NCBI GenBank assembly: GCA_027620075.1
Contig: JAQCEY010000001.1
Location: forward strand, 1 to 64,000
Direction of reading: 5' to 3'
DNA: 64,000 nucleotides
Origin: Pseudomonadota bacterium
Lineage (GTDB): Bacteria; Pseudomonadota; Alphaproteobacteria; Rickettsiales; UBA6187
Every line of letters begins with the position of its first letter. The first letter of the stretch is position 1. The translations under genes were made by a program, and so were the position numbers. Shown here piece after piece: positions 31,683 through 41,183 of this stretch. The notes under the pieces were generated by a model, which did no database searches, was not told the origin of the DNA, and saw only the letters and a list, made by a program, of their open reading frames with translations.

Positions 31683-32083
31683 CCGGTTATGCTTCTTGGG
31701 ACATGCAAAAGGCTCTTTATGATGCCTTAACAGGTGATGCAACATTAACGGGTCTTATTACAGGTGTATATGATCATGTCGAGCAGGAAACCGCATTTCC
31801 ATATGTAACAATCGGGGAGTCGTCAATTAATGCTTTTGATACGAAAGATACTGACGGAATGGAGCATATACTTACTATCAATAGCTGGTCGAGAAAGCGT
31901 GGTCGCAAAGAAATAAAACAGATTCATGCGGAAATATATCGAATATTACAAAATCAAAATATAAGTATTTCTAATCAACATATTATTTTGATTCAGTTTG
32001 ATTTTGAAGAAATTTATTTAGACCCCGACGGTCTGACATATCACGGTGTGTTGCGTTTTCGTTGTTTAACTCAATCTAATTAA
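31679..32083 (+). CDS. Tail terminator / completion protein (DUF3168)
   Basis: 134 aa. WDMQKALYDALTGDATLTGLITGVYDHVEQETAFPYVTIGE and the final LDPDGLTYHGVLRFR match DUF3168 proteins (gp11/gpU-like tail terminators). Start overlaps the gp10-like gene by 4 bp. Confidence 0.9.
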   Translation: MTGYASWDMQKALYDALTGDATLTGLITGVYDHVEQETAFPYVTIGESSINAFDTKDTDGMEHILTINSWSRKRGRKEIKQIHAEIYRILQNQNISISNQHIILIQFDFEEIYLDPDGLTYHGVLRFRCLTQSN

Positions 32084-32103
32084 TTAATTTAGGAGAAATT
32101 ATC

Positions 32104-32523
32104 ATGGGTGGAATTGCCGGAAGAGGAATGTTGTTTAAAGTCGGTGACGGAGGAAATCCTTCTGAAACATTCACAACATTTGGTGGAGTTCAGAGTGTTT
32201 CAGCATCACATTCGAATGGAACGGTTGATGTAACCAATAATGATGATGCAGGGGTTAGGGAGTTGCTTGAGGGCAAGTTCGGTATGGCATCTAGTTTTTC
32301 TATATCAGGCGTGACAAAAGATGAGGCTGCGTATGATAGTTTGTTCACTGACTTTCAAGCAGGGACTAAACGAAACTTTCAGATAGTTGTACCCGGCTCA
32401 AACGCCGGCGGAACACTTGACTTTGCAGGTATTATAACGGGCTTTGAAGAGAGCGGTGGAACCGATGACCCGTTAGGTTTTAGCTTAACAATTGAGAGCT
32501 CCGGAGCCGTAACTAAATCTTAA
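32104..32523 (+). CDS. Major tail tube protein
   Basis: 139 aa. GRGMLFKVGDGGNPSETFTTFGGVQSVSASHSNGTVDVTNNDDAGVRELLEG and a C-terminal GFEESGGTDDPLGFSLTIESSGAV are typical of siphophage tail tube proteins (TP901-1/GTA type). It stacks as hexamers around the tape measure. AGGAG is found before the ATG. Confidence 0.9.
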   Translation: MGGIAGRGMLFKVGDGGNPSETFTTFGGVQSVSASHSNGTVDVTNNDDAGVRELLEGKFGMASSFSISGVTKDEAAYDSLFTDFQAGTKRNFQIVVPGSNAGGTLDFAGIITGFEESGGTDDPLGFSLTIESSGAVTKS

Positions 32524-32554
32524 GGATTAATATAAGGATTAAATATTAAATATT

Positions 32555-32875
32555 ATGAAAATTACTCTTGCAGGTGAAGAAATAGAGTTAAACCCGACAT
32601 TTGAAAATATCAAGAAAGCTGAGTCAGAAATGGGTACATTTGTAGGTTATGGTACTAGATGCGTCAAAGAAACTGTAACAGTTTCAGATATTGTTAATGC
32701 ATATTATCATCTTCAATCGACACCATATTCAAAGCCTCAATTATTTGAAAAGATAACGAATGACGGACTAATCAAGCATATGATAAACCTTCGTAATTTA
32801 ATTGTTCCTCTTTTAACCGGAAAAGAGCCTGAAGAATATGAAAAGGAGGTAGAAGGGCAAGCGGAAAAAAAGTAA
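32555..32875 (+). CDS. Tail assembly chaperone, short form (G-like, GTA family)
   Basis: 106 aa. ITLAGEEIELNPTFENIKKAESEMG and FEKITNDGLIKHMINLRNLIVPLLTG match GTA-type tail chaperones. The coding sequence ends GCG GAA AAA AAG TAA; the heptamer A AAA AAG lies directly before the stop and a second frame stays open for 74 codons. The short form should be the main product, wrapping the tape measure protein before tube assembly. Confidence 0.88.
   Translation: MKITLAGEEIELNPTFENIKKAESEMGTFVGYGTRCVKETVTVSDIVNAYYHLQSTPYSKPQLFEKITNDGLIKHMINLRNLIVPLLTGKEPEEYEKEVEGQAEKK
32866..32872 (+). promoter_or_regulatory. -1 ribosomal frameshift site A AAA AAG
   Basis: The heptamer is in the right phase (GAA AAA AAG), next to the stop codon, and is the same as the dnaX slippery site. 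AGGAGG at 32844-32849 (16 nt upstream) may act as the internal Shine-Dalgarno stimulator known from dnaX. Confidence 0.85.
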
Positions 32876-33096
32876 CTAACGACAGCTATGAAGAGGAACC
32901 TTTTCATGCGTATTTTTATGCTGTTGCAATTTTGAACTTTAATATTCAGCCAAGCGAATTTTGGAAAATGCACCCAAAAGAATTTTGGCTTATTTACACC
33001 CACGCTACCCGCAAAAAAGAAAACAAAATGAATATCAAAGAGCTTCGAGCACTTATGGATCTTCCTGAAGCACGTCCTTTTGTGAGAAAGAAATAA
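32872..33096 (+). CDS. Frameshift extension of the tail chaperone (T-like domain)
   Basis: 74 codons in the -1 frame from GTA at 32872 to TAA at 33094-33096: VTNDSYEEEPFHAYFY, then LNFNIQPSEFWKMHPKEFWL and a basic end. The W-x-x-x-P-x-E-F/L-W pattern is that of the second tail-chaperone domain (Rcc01693-like). There is no start codon or RBS near its beginning, so it should be made only as a fusion of about 180 aa through the -1 shift. The stop overlaps the tape measure ATG. Confidence 0.85.
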   Translation, partial: VTNDSYEEEPFHAYFYAVAILNFNIQPSEFWKMHPKEFWLIYTHATRKKENKMNIKELRALMDLPEARPFVRKK

Positions 33097-34832
33097 TGGC
33101 TACAACAATTGATTCGTTATTAGTAAAATTTGAGGTTAATAACCGACAGCTTAAGGAAGGTTTTGCCGAAGCTAATAACCAAATAACAGGTTTTAGTAAT
33201 AAGGCTAAGGCTAGTTTTGCATTGATTGCAGGGGCATATAGTGCGGCATTTGCCTTAAAAGGCATGACCGATGTTATTACGAAATTTGAAAAATTAGAAG
33301 CCTCACTAATTACAGTGACCGGCAGCTCTGAAAAGGCTGCTAAAGAATTTGAAAAATTACAGGATTTTGCATCTACAACACCTTTTCAATTAGCGGAAGT
33401 TGTCGACTCATTCATCAAAATGAAAGCACTCGGTCTTGACCCGAGCGAAAAGGCTTTAAATTCGTACGGAAATACGGCTAGTGCAATGGGTAAGGGCCTT
33501 AATCAAATGATTGAGGCGGTTGCAGATGCCTCTACCGGAGAGTTTGAACGGCTAAAAGAATTCGGTATAAAAGCAAAACAAGAAGGAGATAATGTTACAT
33601 TCACCTTTCAAGGTGTTAGTACTACGATAAGAAAAAACGCAGATGAAATATCAAGTTATCTGCAAAGTATCGGCGATAATCAGTTTGCAGGTGCAATGGA
33701 AAGACAGGCAGATACATTAAATGTCGCCTTGTCCAATATGAATGATTCTTTTGACAAATTAATAAAAGCCATCGGAGATGCGGGTCTTACTAACTTGCTG
33801 ATTAACTCAGCCGATGCTATGAAAGAGCTTGCCGACAACACCCGTGAAAATATACCGTTGATTCAGGAATGGGGAGATAGAATATTATCGACAATGCCTC
33901 AAACGGGTGCCGTTTGGAATATGCTCAAATCTTTAAATTCGGAACAGCAAACAAATAATATGCTGGTTAAAGAGGGGATAGATTTACAAACGATGATGGC
34001 GGGCAGCGGTATGGGAGGGATTGATCCTAACGCACCGGTTCCTGTTGGTAAGCCTGAAGAAGAGGCGGCTAAAGCGGTAGAAGAGGCTGAAAGAAAAAGA
34101 GAATTACTCCAACGGGATTTGGAGATGTTCCAGCAATCTTTAATGACTAAATCTGAATTAGAAGATGAGAATTATGCCGCTAGAATGGAGAAACTTCAAA
34201 TATTCAAAGAAAATGAATTAATTTCAGAACAGGAATATAATTCATTATTTGAAAATGAGATGATACGGCACCAAGATAAGGCTGAAGAAATTCGCAAGCA
34301 AGGTTTAAGCCGATTAGAAAAATTCCAAGAAATGTCATACAAGGATCAGGCTAAAACCGTGTTTGGGGAGCTTGAGAATATAACAGCAGGTGTTGCACAG
34401 CATAACAGAGCTTTTTTTGAAGCAAATAAAGTTGCAGCAATAGCAAATGCAACTATAAAAGCATATGACGGTATTAATACGACATGGAACTCATACCCAT
34501 TTCCAGTTAATGTAGGTATGGCAGCGGCACATGCGGCGGTTGCTTTTCAGCATATTCGGTCTATTAAAAATACATCCTTTTCAGGTGGCGGGGGAGGATC
34601 GGCTCCATCAATATCAGGTTCAACACCTGCAGCACCTGTAACGCCAACTACTGGAGCCGGTTCAGGCTCCGGGGGGACGGGTTCGGGCAATGCATCGAGC
34701 ATATTAGATTTGGTAATAAGCGGAATAACCGAAGATGAATTGTATAGCGGTCGGCAAATCGATAATATTATTAAGGGAATTAATGAAAGAATCGGTGACG
34801 GTGCTAGTTTGGGAAGTGTGAGGTTATCGTGA
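33096..34832 (+). CDS. Tail tape measure protein
   Basis: 578 aa, short for the family. The N-terminal part (VNNRQLKEGFAEANNQITGFSNKAKASFALIAGAYSAAFALKGM) and the TMP-like core KLQDFASTTPFQLAEVVDSFIKMKALGLDPSEKALNSYGNTASAMGKGLNQMIEAVADASTGEFERLKEFGI are clear. A coiled coil (about 325-420) and a hydrophobic helix region (about 440-490) follow, then a Gly/Ser linker. If 1.5 angstrom per residue holds, the tail is roughly 85-90 nm. Confidence 0.92.
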   Translation: MATTIDSLLVKFEVNNRQLKEGFAEANNQITGFSNKAKASFALIAGAYSAAFALKGMTDVITKFEKLEASLITVTGSSEKAAKEFEKLQDFASTTPFQLAEVVDSFIKMKALGLDPSEKALNSYGNTASAMGKGLNQMIEAVADASTGEFERLKEFGIKAKQEGDNVTFTFQGVSTTIRKNADEISSYLQSIGDNQFAGAMERQADTLNVALSNMNDSFDKLIKAIGDAGLTNLLINSADAMKELADNTRENIPLIQEWGDRILSTMPQTGAVWNMLKSLNSEQQTNNMLVKEGIDLQTMMAGSGMGGIDPNAPVPVGKPEEEAAKAVEEAERKRELLQRDLEMFQQSLMTKSELEDENYAARMEKLQIFKENELISEQEYNSLFENEMIRHQDKAEEIRKQGLSRLEKFQEMSYKDQAKTVFGELENITAGVAQHNRAFFEANKVAAIANATIKAYDGINTTWNSYPFPVNVGMAAAHAAVAFQHIRSIKNTSFSGGGGGSAPSISGSTPAAPVTPTTGAGSGSGGTGSGNASSILDLVISGITEDELYSGRQIDNIIKGINERIGDGASLGSVRLS

Positions 34833-35608
34833 GCGTAGTTATTGACGGAAGTCTTGTCAATCCTGACTATCCGAGGGTCTGTTATAACAATCTTTCTGCT
34901 GCAGCTGCTATAACTGCAAGCAGTGAGGCTACCGATTTTGATAAAGAGAATGTTCAGGACGGTTTAACTTCCACATTTTGGAAGCCGACAAGTCAGGATT
35001 CTTACCTTGAGTTTGATATGGGCAGTGCCACCACAATAGACTATATAGGCATTGCAGGGCATAACTGTGGAACTCAAGGAAATACTATTAATATACAATA
35101 TTGGGACGGGGCTTCATGGCAAACTATAGATACGATAACACCGACAGATGATTCGGTTATACTTTTCTTATTTGAAAGCCAAAACAGACAGATTTTTAAA
35201 ATTGAATTCACAGGCGGAAGCGTACCATCTGTTGCAAGTATATTTATGGGCGTTCAGCTTGTTATGGAAAGGCAGCTTTATGGCGGTCATACACCGATAA
35301 TATTTGCAAAGCAGCATGTAATAAGACCGAATATTAGTGAGACAGGTCAGTATCTGGGGCGGTCGGTAGTAAGGGAGGGTGCTTTTTTAAGGGCAGACTT
35401 TCCGAATTTAACGGCAGCTTGGGTGAGGACAAATATATTGCCGTTTATCGAAGATGCGGTTGACAACCCTTTCTTTTTTGCTTGGAGACCCACAAGTTAT
35501 CCTGATGAGGTTTGTTATTGTTGGACTGACGGAGACCTTTCGGCTTCAAACATGGGGCAGCGTGATTTGATGCAATTTTCAATTAATGCGAATGCGAAGT
35601 TATTATAA
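34829..35608 (+). CDS. Tail tip protein with discoidin-like (F5/8 C) domain
   Basis: 259 aa. Starts at GTG 34829, overlapping the tape measure stop. The segment ITASSEATDFDKENVQDGLTSTFWKPTSQDSYLEFDMGSATTIDYIGIAGHNC has the F5/8 type C pattern (sugar-binding beta-sandwich), about residues 30-135. The C-terminal part (LPFIEDAVDNPFFFAWRPTSYPDEVCYCW) resembles distal-tail proteins. It may contact cell-surface sugars, which is inference. Confidence 0.75.
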   Translation: MSVVIDGSLVNPDYPRVCYNNLSAAAAITASSEATDFDKENVQDGLTSTFWKPTSQDSYLEFDMGSATTIDYIGIAGHNCGTQGNTINIQYWDGASWQTIDTITPTDDSVILFLFESQNRQIFKIEFTGGSVPSVASIFMGVQLVMERQLYGGHTPIIFAKQHVIRPNISETGQYLGRSVVREGAFLRADFPNLTAAWVRTNILPFIEDAVDNPFFFAWRPTSYPDEVCYCWTDGDLSASNMGQRDLMQFSINANAKLL

Positions 35609-37371
35609 TGGTTGATGAAAATACTTTAGGTAGAGAGCCTATAACTATTGTAGAAATAGATCAGGATTTTTGCAGCAGAACATATGGGACTTCCCCTTGT
35701 ACGGCTTCTGTCGGCGTTACGGGTGATTTTAAGTGCTACAATACGTTTGCGACTTGTCAGGATAGTGCGAATTATGAAAAAGGCACGGCTTTAACTTTGA
35801 GATTTTGTACTAAGTCGGCAAGCTTCCCCGGTCCTTCGGAAAGTGAGCAATATATATCTATAGTTGAGAGTGTCAGTAGTAATCCTACCGAAATAAATTT
35901 AGCAAACGGAAATCCTAATCTAAGCCCTTTAGGCAAAAGAGCAAGTGTTACTATACGCATGAAGGATATCCCTTATAATGATTCGAGGGTTGATCAGTAT
36001 AAAAGCGATAGGGGGTTTAACCCTTCGGAAAAAAGCACATTTTGGAGGAAGTGGTTAAAAAGGAATCCTTATTTTCAAAACCGATCTTTAAGGGTTCGTG
36101 AGGGGTATGTAGGACAAAGTGTTGCAAGCATGAGAACCCGGCATTATATCATCGATAAGATTACAGGTGTTGATAGTAACGACAGGGTGACTATCGTTGC
36201 AAAGGATATTTTAAAATTAGCCGATGATAAGAAAGCACAAATCCCGACATCTAACACCGGGTCATTAAATGCAGATATAACGGACGTTGCTACATCTGCC
36301 ACCCTTTCACCAAGCGGAATCGGTGATGAGGAATATCCGGCTTCAGGCAAATTAAGAATAGGTGACGAGGTAATGAGTTTTACACGTTCCGGGGATAATT
36401 TGACATTAACAAGAGCCGTTAATAATACCGAAGCAGATGACCATAGCGAAGGGGATTTAGTTCAGGTTTGTGTTGAATTTGTCGATGAACGGATAGATTC
36501 GATCCTTGAAACGCTGCTAAATACTTACGGTAACGTGTCATCTAGCTATTTGCCGACTACAGATTGGGCGGCGGAAGCTGATTCTTGGTTGTCTGATGCA
36601 ATTTTATCGGCACTTATAACCAAGCCTACCGGTGTAACCACTTTGATAGGTGAGCTTTTGGAGCAAACAGGAAGTGTTTTATGGTGGGACGAGGTAAATC
36701 AGGAGGTTAAATTTCAAGCGGTACGACCTGTTCAAGATGAATCAATAACAGATATCACCGAAGAAAATCATATTATAGCTAACAGTTTTAGTATTACCAG
36801 AGAGCCGGCTCAAAGGGTGTCGCAGTTATGGTTCTTTTATGATGTTAACGACCCTACGAAAGATTTAAAAGACGAGTCTAATTATAAGAAAGCTCAATTA
36901 TCTGTTGCTTTGGATAAAGAATCTGAAAATCAATATGACGGTCCAAGTATCCGATCGGTATATAGCAGGTGGCTTACCGAAGACGATGCTGCACTGGCAT
37001 TATCTACCGCAAGTAAAATTGTTTTGTCATACAAGGATAACCCTGTATATGTGCAGTTTTCGGTAGATGCGAAAGACCGTTCTATCGATGTAGGCGGGGT
37101 GTTAAGAATAAGCCACAGGTCGCTGGTTGACCCGCAGGGTGATGAGCTTTCAACTTTATTTTTTGTTATATCTCGGCATGAGGTCGAGAGCGGTCATAAA
37201 GTAACATATAAGTGCATTAAGTTCGGCTATATCGGGCGATTCGGGTTTGTTATGGACAACTCGGCAAATGATTATGGCAGTGCGACTCAGGCGGAACTTG
37301 ATAAGGGGTGTTATATTACAAATGATTCAGGATTGATGTCTGATAGCACCGAGGGTTGGAAAATAATATGA
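35608..37371 (+). CDS. Tail hub / baseplate protein
   Basis: 587 aa. The Cys-rich opening VEIDQDFCSRTYGTSPCTASVG…KCYNTFATCQDSANY is a recurrent start of phage tail hub proteins following the distal-tail gene. No peptidase motif seen. It begins at the last base of the preceding gene. The structural role is inferred from position and length. Confidence 0.75.
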   Translation: MVDENTLGREPITIVEIDQDFCSRTYGTSPCTASVGVTGDFKCYNTFATCQDSANYEKGTALTLRFCTKSASFPGPSESEQYISIVESVSSNPTEINLANGNPNLSPLGKRASVTIRMKDIPYNDSRVDQYKSDRGFNPSEKSTFWRKWLKRNPYFQNRSLRVREGYVGQSVASMRTRHYIIDKITGVDSNDRVTIVAKDILKLADDKKAQIPTSNTGSLNADITDVATSATLSPSGIGDEEYPASGKLRIGDEVMSFTRSGDNLTLTRAVNNTEADDHSEGDLVQVCVEFVDERIDSILETLLNTYGNVSSSYLPTTDWAAEADSWLSDAILSALITKPTGVTTLIGELLEQTGSVLWWDEVNQEVKFQAVRPVQDESITDITEENHIIANSFSITREPAQRVSQLWFFYDVNDPTKDLKDESNYKKAQLSVALDKESENQYDGPSIRSVYSRWLTEDDAALALSTASKIVLSYKDNPVYVQFSVDAKDRSIDVGGVLRISHRSLVDPQGDELSTLFFVISRHEVESGHKVTYKCIKFGYIGRFGFVMDNSANDYGSATQAELDKGCYITNDSGLMSDSTEGWKII

Positions 37372-37949
37372 CAACTTATACTACTATAAACAACACGGAT
37401 ATTGATGTTGATAGCCCTGTTACAACTAGCTTGATGAATAAACTGCGTGACAATCCTATTGCTATTACTGAAGGTGCGAGCGGTGCTCCTAAAATTCAAG
37501 CTGCGGCGTTAGACACCGACAGCGTTACAGCTAATGCCATTGCTGCCGGTGCTGTGGGTTCATCGGAACTTGGAAGTAATGCTGTAAATACGGCAAATAT
37601 AAATAATGGTGCTATAACGCAAGCGAAGTTAGCATCTGATGTTCAGACTGTTAAGGCGTGGGTTAAATGGAATTCGTCTGAAACGATAGTTGACGATTTC
37701 GGAGTAAGTTCTGTCGCGATAGTGACTGGCACAGAGTTGCGTGTTACTTTTGATAGTGCGTTTTCCAACGCTAATTACGTTGGTTCAGGGATACCTTCTC
37801 AGCAAGCCGGAGGACAAGGTAATATGCTGAGCATTGGGACTAACAACAGTCAAACGACAACTCAATATTACGTTACTGTGCATCAGGATGATGGCACTGA
37901 AAATACCGGTAATACAGAAGTTCACATGATGTTTGCGGGAGATAATTAA
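37368..37949 (+). CDS. Tail fibre-like protein
   Basis: 193 aa from the ATG at 37368 (ATGA overlap with the hub gene; a TTG four codons earlier is less likely). A repetitive Ala/Asn/Ser segment (AAALDTDSVTANAIAAGAVGSSELGSNAVNTANINNGAITQAKLASD, about 45-95) is typical of phage fibre shafts; the C-terminal domain is beta-rich (GTELRVTFDSAFSNANYVGSG). It probably trimerises; receptor unknown. Confidence 0.75.
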   Translation: MTTYTTINNTDIDVDSPVTTSLMNKLRDNPIAITEGASGAPKIQAAALDTDSVTANAIAAGAVGSSELGSNAVNTANINNGAITQAKLASDVQTVKAWVKWNSSETIVDDFGVSSVAIVTGTELRVTFDSAFSNANYVGSGIPSQQAGGQGNMLSIGTNNSQTTTQYYVTVHQDDGTENTGNTEVHMMFAGDN

Positions 37950-37953
37950 GACT

Positions 37954-38772
37954 ATGAATAAGTTAACAAATCAAACTATAATAACTTATAAAAACGATTT
38001 TTCCGTTAGTTCCATAATATTTCCTTCAAAAAGTCAAGAAAGATACGGCAAAAGCATTTTTGAAGTTGCCGTAAAGAGTATCGAGGACATAAGGATATTA
38101 CTAGACAGGATTATGTTGGGCGTATCAGATATAAACGAACTTATAACTTATGAAATTGTTGATGAAAAGGTAGAGCCTACTCAAGAACTGGTTAGAAAAA
38201 AAATTAACGGCATTTTTACAGAGGTAATAGTTTACGATAATTTAAATAAAATAATAAAAGTTCAGAAGCCGAACTATAGCAAAATAAGTTCAATACAAGA
38301 ACAAGTCGACAAAGGTAATATTACTGTAAACTATTTGATAAATCCGGAAAATCAAAAGAAAGAATATTACACTGAAGAAACGGCACTTGCATTTTTAAAT
38401 AGAAATTCGATAGAAGAATTAAAAAACAAATTCAACTTTGCAATCATAAATCGGTGCGATTTACCAAAAGACTATGCATATTATTTTGATTCACTTTTTT
38501 ATAATAAAGAAAATAACGTTGTTTTGGTTGATATAAGTAAAGCGAGAGCTATAAAACTGGAAAAAATTCGATTAATCAGAAACCGTAAGTTAGAAGAATT
38601 AGACAAGGATTTGATCGTAGCCGAGCGTGATAAAAACAAAGCCAAAATTAAAGAGCTTATGAAAAAGAGGCAGATATTGCTTGATGTTCCTCAAGAATGT
38701 CAGATTGAATTGAATAATCTTAGCGATTTTGAAGAGATAAAAAAATTGTCGCATCCGGTATTAGAAAATTAA
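37954..38772 (+). CDS. Tail fibre assembly / chaperone-like protein
   Basis: 272 aa from ATG 37954. The C-terminal part, DISKARAIKLEKIRLIRNRKLEELDKDLIVAERDKNKAKIKELMKKRQILLDVPQE, matches the pattern seen at the end of phage fibre-associated proteins (KAR-x-I-x-x-x-x-I-R-x-x-R … LD … A … GDK … LRD-x-P). The N-terminal two thirds is not recognised. Directly downstream of the fibre gene. Confidence 0.6.
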   Translation: MNKLTNQTIITYKNDFSVSSIIFPSKSQERYGKSIFEVAVKSIEDIRILLDRIMLGVSDINELITYEIVDEKVEPTQELVRKKINGIFTEVIVYDNLNKIIKVQKPNYSKISSIQEQVDKGNITVNYLINPENQKKEYYTEETALAFLNRNSIEELKNKFNFAIINRCDLPKDYAYYFDSLFYNKENNVVLVDISKARAIKLEKIRLIRNRKLEELDKDLIVAERDKNKAKIKELMKKRQILLDVPQECQIELNNLSDFEEIKKLSHPVLEN

Positions 38773-38801
38773 TTTTTATAGATATTAAAACAGTATCAAT
38801 T

Positions 38802-39146
38802 ATGACAACGAAGCATATCGGTGAACATAGCTTTTCGCTTAAAAAAGGAAGTTTAACTAATAAAAACTTTACGATTTATGATGATTACGCCAATGGTGTA
38901 AAAAGGGATTTATCAATTTATAATACCGCTGAAATGTTTGTTACCGATAAAAGGGGAGGTGAATCTTTATTTACCCTTGCAGGCACTATAACACAAGGAA
39001 CAAGCAATGTTTCTTTCGATATCCCGAAAAGTGACACGGTTAATATAACCCATGATGCGGCTTTTTACACCACGGTTCTTTCTGACAGCGATGATGGTTC
39101 GCTTGATTGGAAGTTTTTGGAAGGGACTATTGAGTTTATTGATTAG
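38802..39146 (+). CDS. Baseplate/fibre-associated protein, unknown (114 aa)
   Basis: Beta-rich protein: GEHSFSLKKGSLTNKNFTIYDDYANGVKRDLSIYNTAEMFVTDKRGG… The layout recalls the N-terminal domain of BppU-like baseplate proteins (short Ig-like). It precedes the large fibre gene by 8 bp. Assignment tentative. Confidence 0.6.
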   Translation: MTTKHIGEHSFSLKKGSLTNKNFTIYDDYANGVKRDLSIYNTAEMFVTDKRGGESLFTLAGTITQGTSNVSFDIPKSDTVNITHDAAFYTTVLSDSDDGSLDWKFLEGTIEFID

Positions 39147-39154
39147 GGTAGTAA

Positions 39155-40447
39155 ATGTCTAATATTACAATTGTAGTAAATGGTGGTATTGTTGTTGAGG
39201 AAGATAGCGATACGATAAATGTTGTTGTCGGTGGATTCAATAACTCAACGACTCTGGTTGATTATAATGCTGTAGGTTCTTATCAAGCGGGTAAAAAGCA
39301 AACCTTCAGTCCTGACTCTGATAACGCAGGAATGAATGCAGGTTCTTATGCCGGAAACCCGGCAACATTAGCTAATGCGGATATTTGGTATAATAGCTCG
39401 ACTAATCAATTATTTGGAAGAATAGGTGGCACTAATGTTGATTTGGGTGCCGGTGGCGGCGATTCTTGGAGTGATGCTGTTGATTCAAATGTTGTACCTG
39501 ATACGGATAGTGCCTACAATATTGGAAGTGCCTCGTTTAGATTTGCAAACGTTTATAGTGATGCAATAGATATCGGCGGTAATATAACCGTAGGTGGTAC
39601 GGTAGACGGTCGTGACGTTGCCGCAGACGGCACTAAATTAGATTATATCACCGTAACACAGGCGGTTGATTTAGATGCTATAGAATCAAGAGTTAATGAG
39701 CTTGATGCTTCGGTGGTTTTGAAAGGATCGTGGGACGCTTCGGCAGGAAGCTTTCCCGGAGGCGGAACTGCTCAGGCAGGTGATAGCTATATAGTATCAA
39801 CGGATGGAACGGTCGATAGCGTAGAATTTACGGCAAATGACCGTATAGTTGCTATTACCGATAATGCCTCAACTTCAACATATGCAGCTAACTGGCTAAA
39901 ACTTGATTATACAGACGCTGTGTTGTCGGTTGCCGGCAAGACCGGAGCCGTAATTTTAGCGGCATCAGATGTCGCAAGCGGAACATTTGCAGATGAGAGG
40001 ATATCCGAATCAAGTGTTACTCAGCATCAGGCTGCTTTATCTATTGCAGAAAGTCAAGTTTCAGGTCTGGGAACCCTTGCTACCCAAGATTCTGATAACG
40101 TATCTATAACAGGTGGCAATGTTGCTGTTAGCGGATTTTTAAATATCGGTGCAGCAATAAATAAGACTATTTCTTCGGGAGCTATATCAATAAGCAGCTC
40201 AAATATTATAGTCGATACGGAGAGTGCAGCCGCCTCTGACGATCTTGACACTATAACCGGCGGAACCGAGGGTGACACAGTTTGTTTGCGAGCTTTATCA
40301 AGTGCAAGGACTGTTGTTGTAAAAAATGGCACCGGCAATATTTGGTTAGGTGCGGACTTCTCATTAGATAATTTGTTAGACTCTATTAAGTTAATCAAAC
40401 AAGGTTCCATTTGGCTAAGATATTCCAGTGCAAATAACGGATTGTAA
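39155..40447 (+). CDS. Large tail fibre protein
   Basis: 430 aa, Gly/Ser/Thr/Asp-rich. Elements include NADIWYNSSTNQLFGRIGGTNVDLG, VPDTDSAYNIGSASFRFANVYSDAIDIGGNITVGGTVDGRD and AGKTGAVILAASDVASG, which are common phage fibre shaft and tip segments. The C-terminal 60 residues (TITGGTEGDTVCLRALSSARTVVVKNGTGNIWLG…) form a small beta domain likely to face the host. Confidence 0.85.
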   Translation: MSNITIVVNGGIVVEEDSDTINVVVGGFNNSTTLVDYNAVGSYQAGKKQTFSPDSDNAGMNAGSYAGNPATLANADIWYNSSTNQLFGRIGGTNVDLGAGGGDSWSDAVDSNVVPDTDSAYNIGSASFRFANVYSDAIDIGGNITVGGTVDGRDVAADGTKLDYITVTQAVDLDAIESRVNELDASVVLKGSWDASAGSFPGGGTAQAGDSYIVSTDGTVDSVEFTANDRIVAITDNASTSTYAANWLKLDYTDAVLSVAGKTGAVILAASDVASGTFADERISESSVTQHQAALSIAESQVSGLGTLATQDSDNVSITGGNVAVSGFLNIGAAINKTISSGAISISSSNIIVDTESAAASDDLDTITGGTEGDTVCLRALSSARTVVVKNGTGNIWLGADFSLDNLLDSIKLIKQGSIWLRYSSANNGL

Positions 40448-40491
40448 GTAAATTAAGCCGTATTAGAAATTCATTTTTATAGGAGATAATT

Positions 40492-41181
40492 ATGTCAATA
40501 TTAACATTGCAAGATGCCAATGGTGTTAACCGTGAGAATGTGATTGTAGAGCCTGTCAATCCTAACGGTAAGTGGATTTTATCCCTACACGGAGGCTATG
40601 GAAGTCCTGACCAAATGAAGGCTACAACAGCCTTACAAACTTTATTTCCGGAGCATTATATTTGTTTTGCACAAGGAGATAAAATCCTTGCGGACGCAAA
40701 CGGCAATTTAGTTCACAGAGGTTGGCGGCTTAAAGACGAGGAGAAGGTTGATAACAGATTCTTGAGTGATTTGCTTGAAGAATTTTTAAAACAGTACGGA
40801 TTGTCATACAAAAACGGGGGTATTATAAGTGCTTCTAACGGTGCTATGGCGGCGATGAGGTTGCTTTCTCATATTGATGAAATGAGTGTTGATTTTCTTG
40901 TCAGCGTATCAGGAACTTATAATAGCCCTGAAGATTTTGATTTTACAGGTAGAATTCTGACGATTAACCATCAATTAGATTCTATAGTTCCATATAGCGG
41001 AAGTGCTATTTATGAGGCTTTAGATGTGACTATAGAAAAATTTAAAGATTCTGCCGAAGTTTTGGAATCTATTTTGCTAAATAAAAAATTGCAGGATCCG
41101 AATTCTACATATCATACTTGGGACGAGCTAAAGTCAATATACCCGAATTTTGACCAAAGGCTTAAATTATTTGTGGGTTAG
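40492..41181 (+). CDS. Phage-encoded alpha/beta-fold esterase
   Basis: 229 aa. KWILSLHGGYGSPDQM is the oxyanion region, SASNGAMAAMRLL carries the candidate nucleophile Ser in a PHB-depolymerase-like S-N-G-A motif, and LTINHQLDSIVPYSG the acid Asp. The catalytic His is not obvious near the end. It lies between the tail fibre and lysis genes; such enzymes can deacetylate or cut surface polysaccharide or act in lysis. The activity is inferred from fold motifs only. Confidence 0.75.
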   Translation: MSILTLQDANGVNRENVIVEPVNPNGKWILSLHGGYGSPDQMKATTALQTLFPEHYICFAQGDKILADANGNLVHRGWRLKDEEKVDNRFLSDLLEEFLKQYGLSYKNGGIISASNGAMAAMRLLSHIDEMSVDFLVSVSGTYNSPEDFDFTGRILTINHQLDSIVPYSGSAIYEALDVTIEKFKDSAEVLESILLNKKLQDPNSTYHTWDELKSIYPNFDQRLKLFVG

Positions 41182-41183
41182 TA

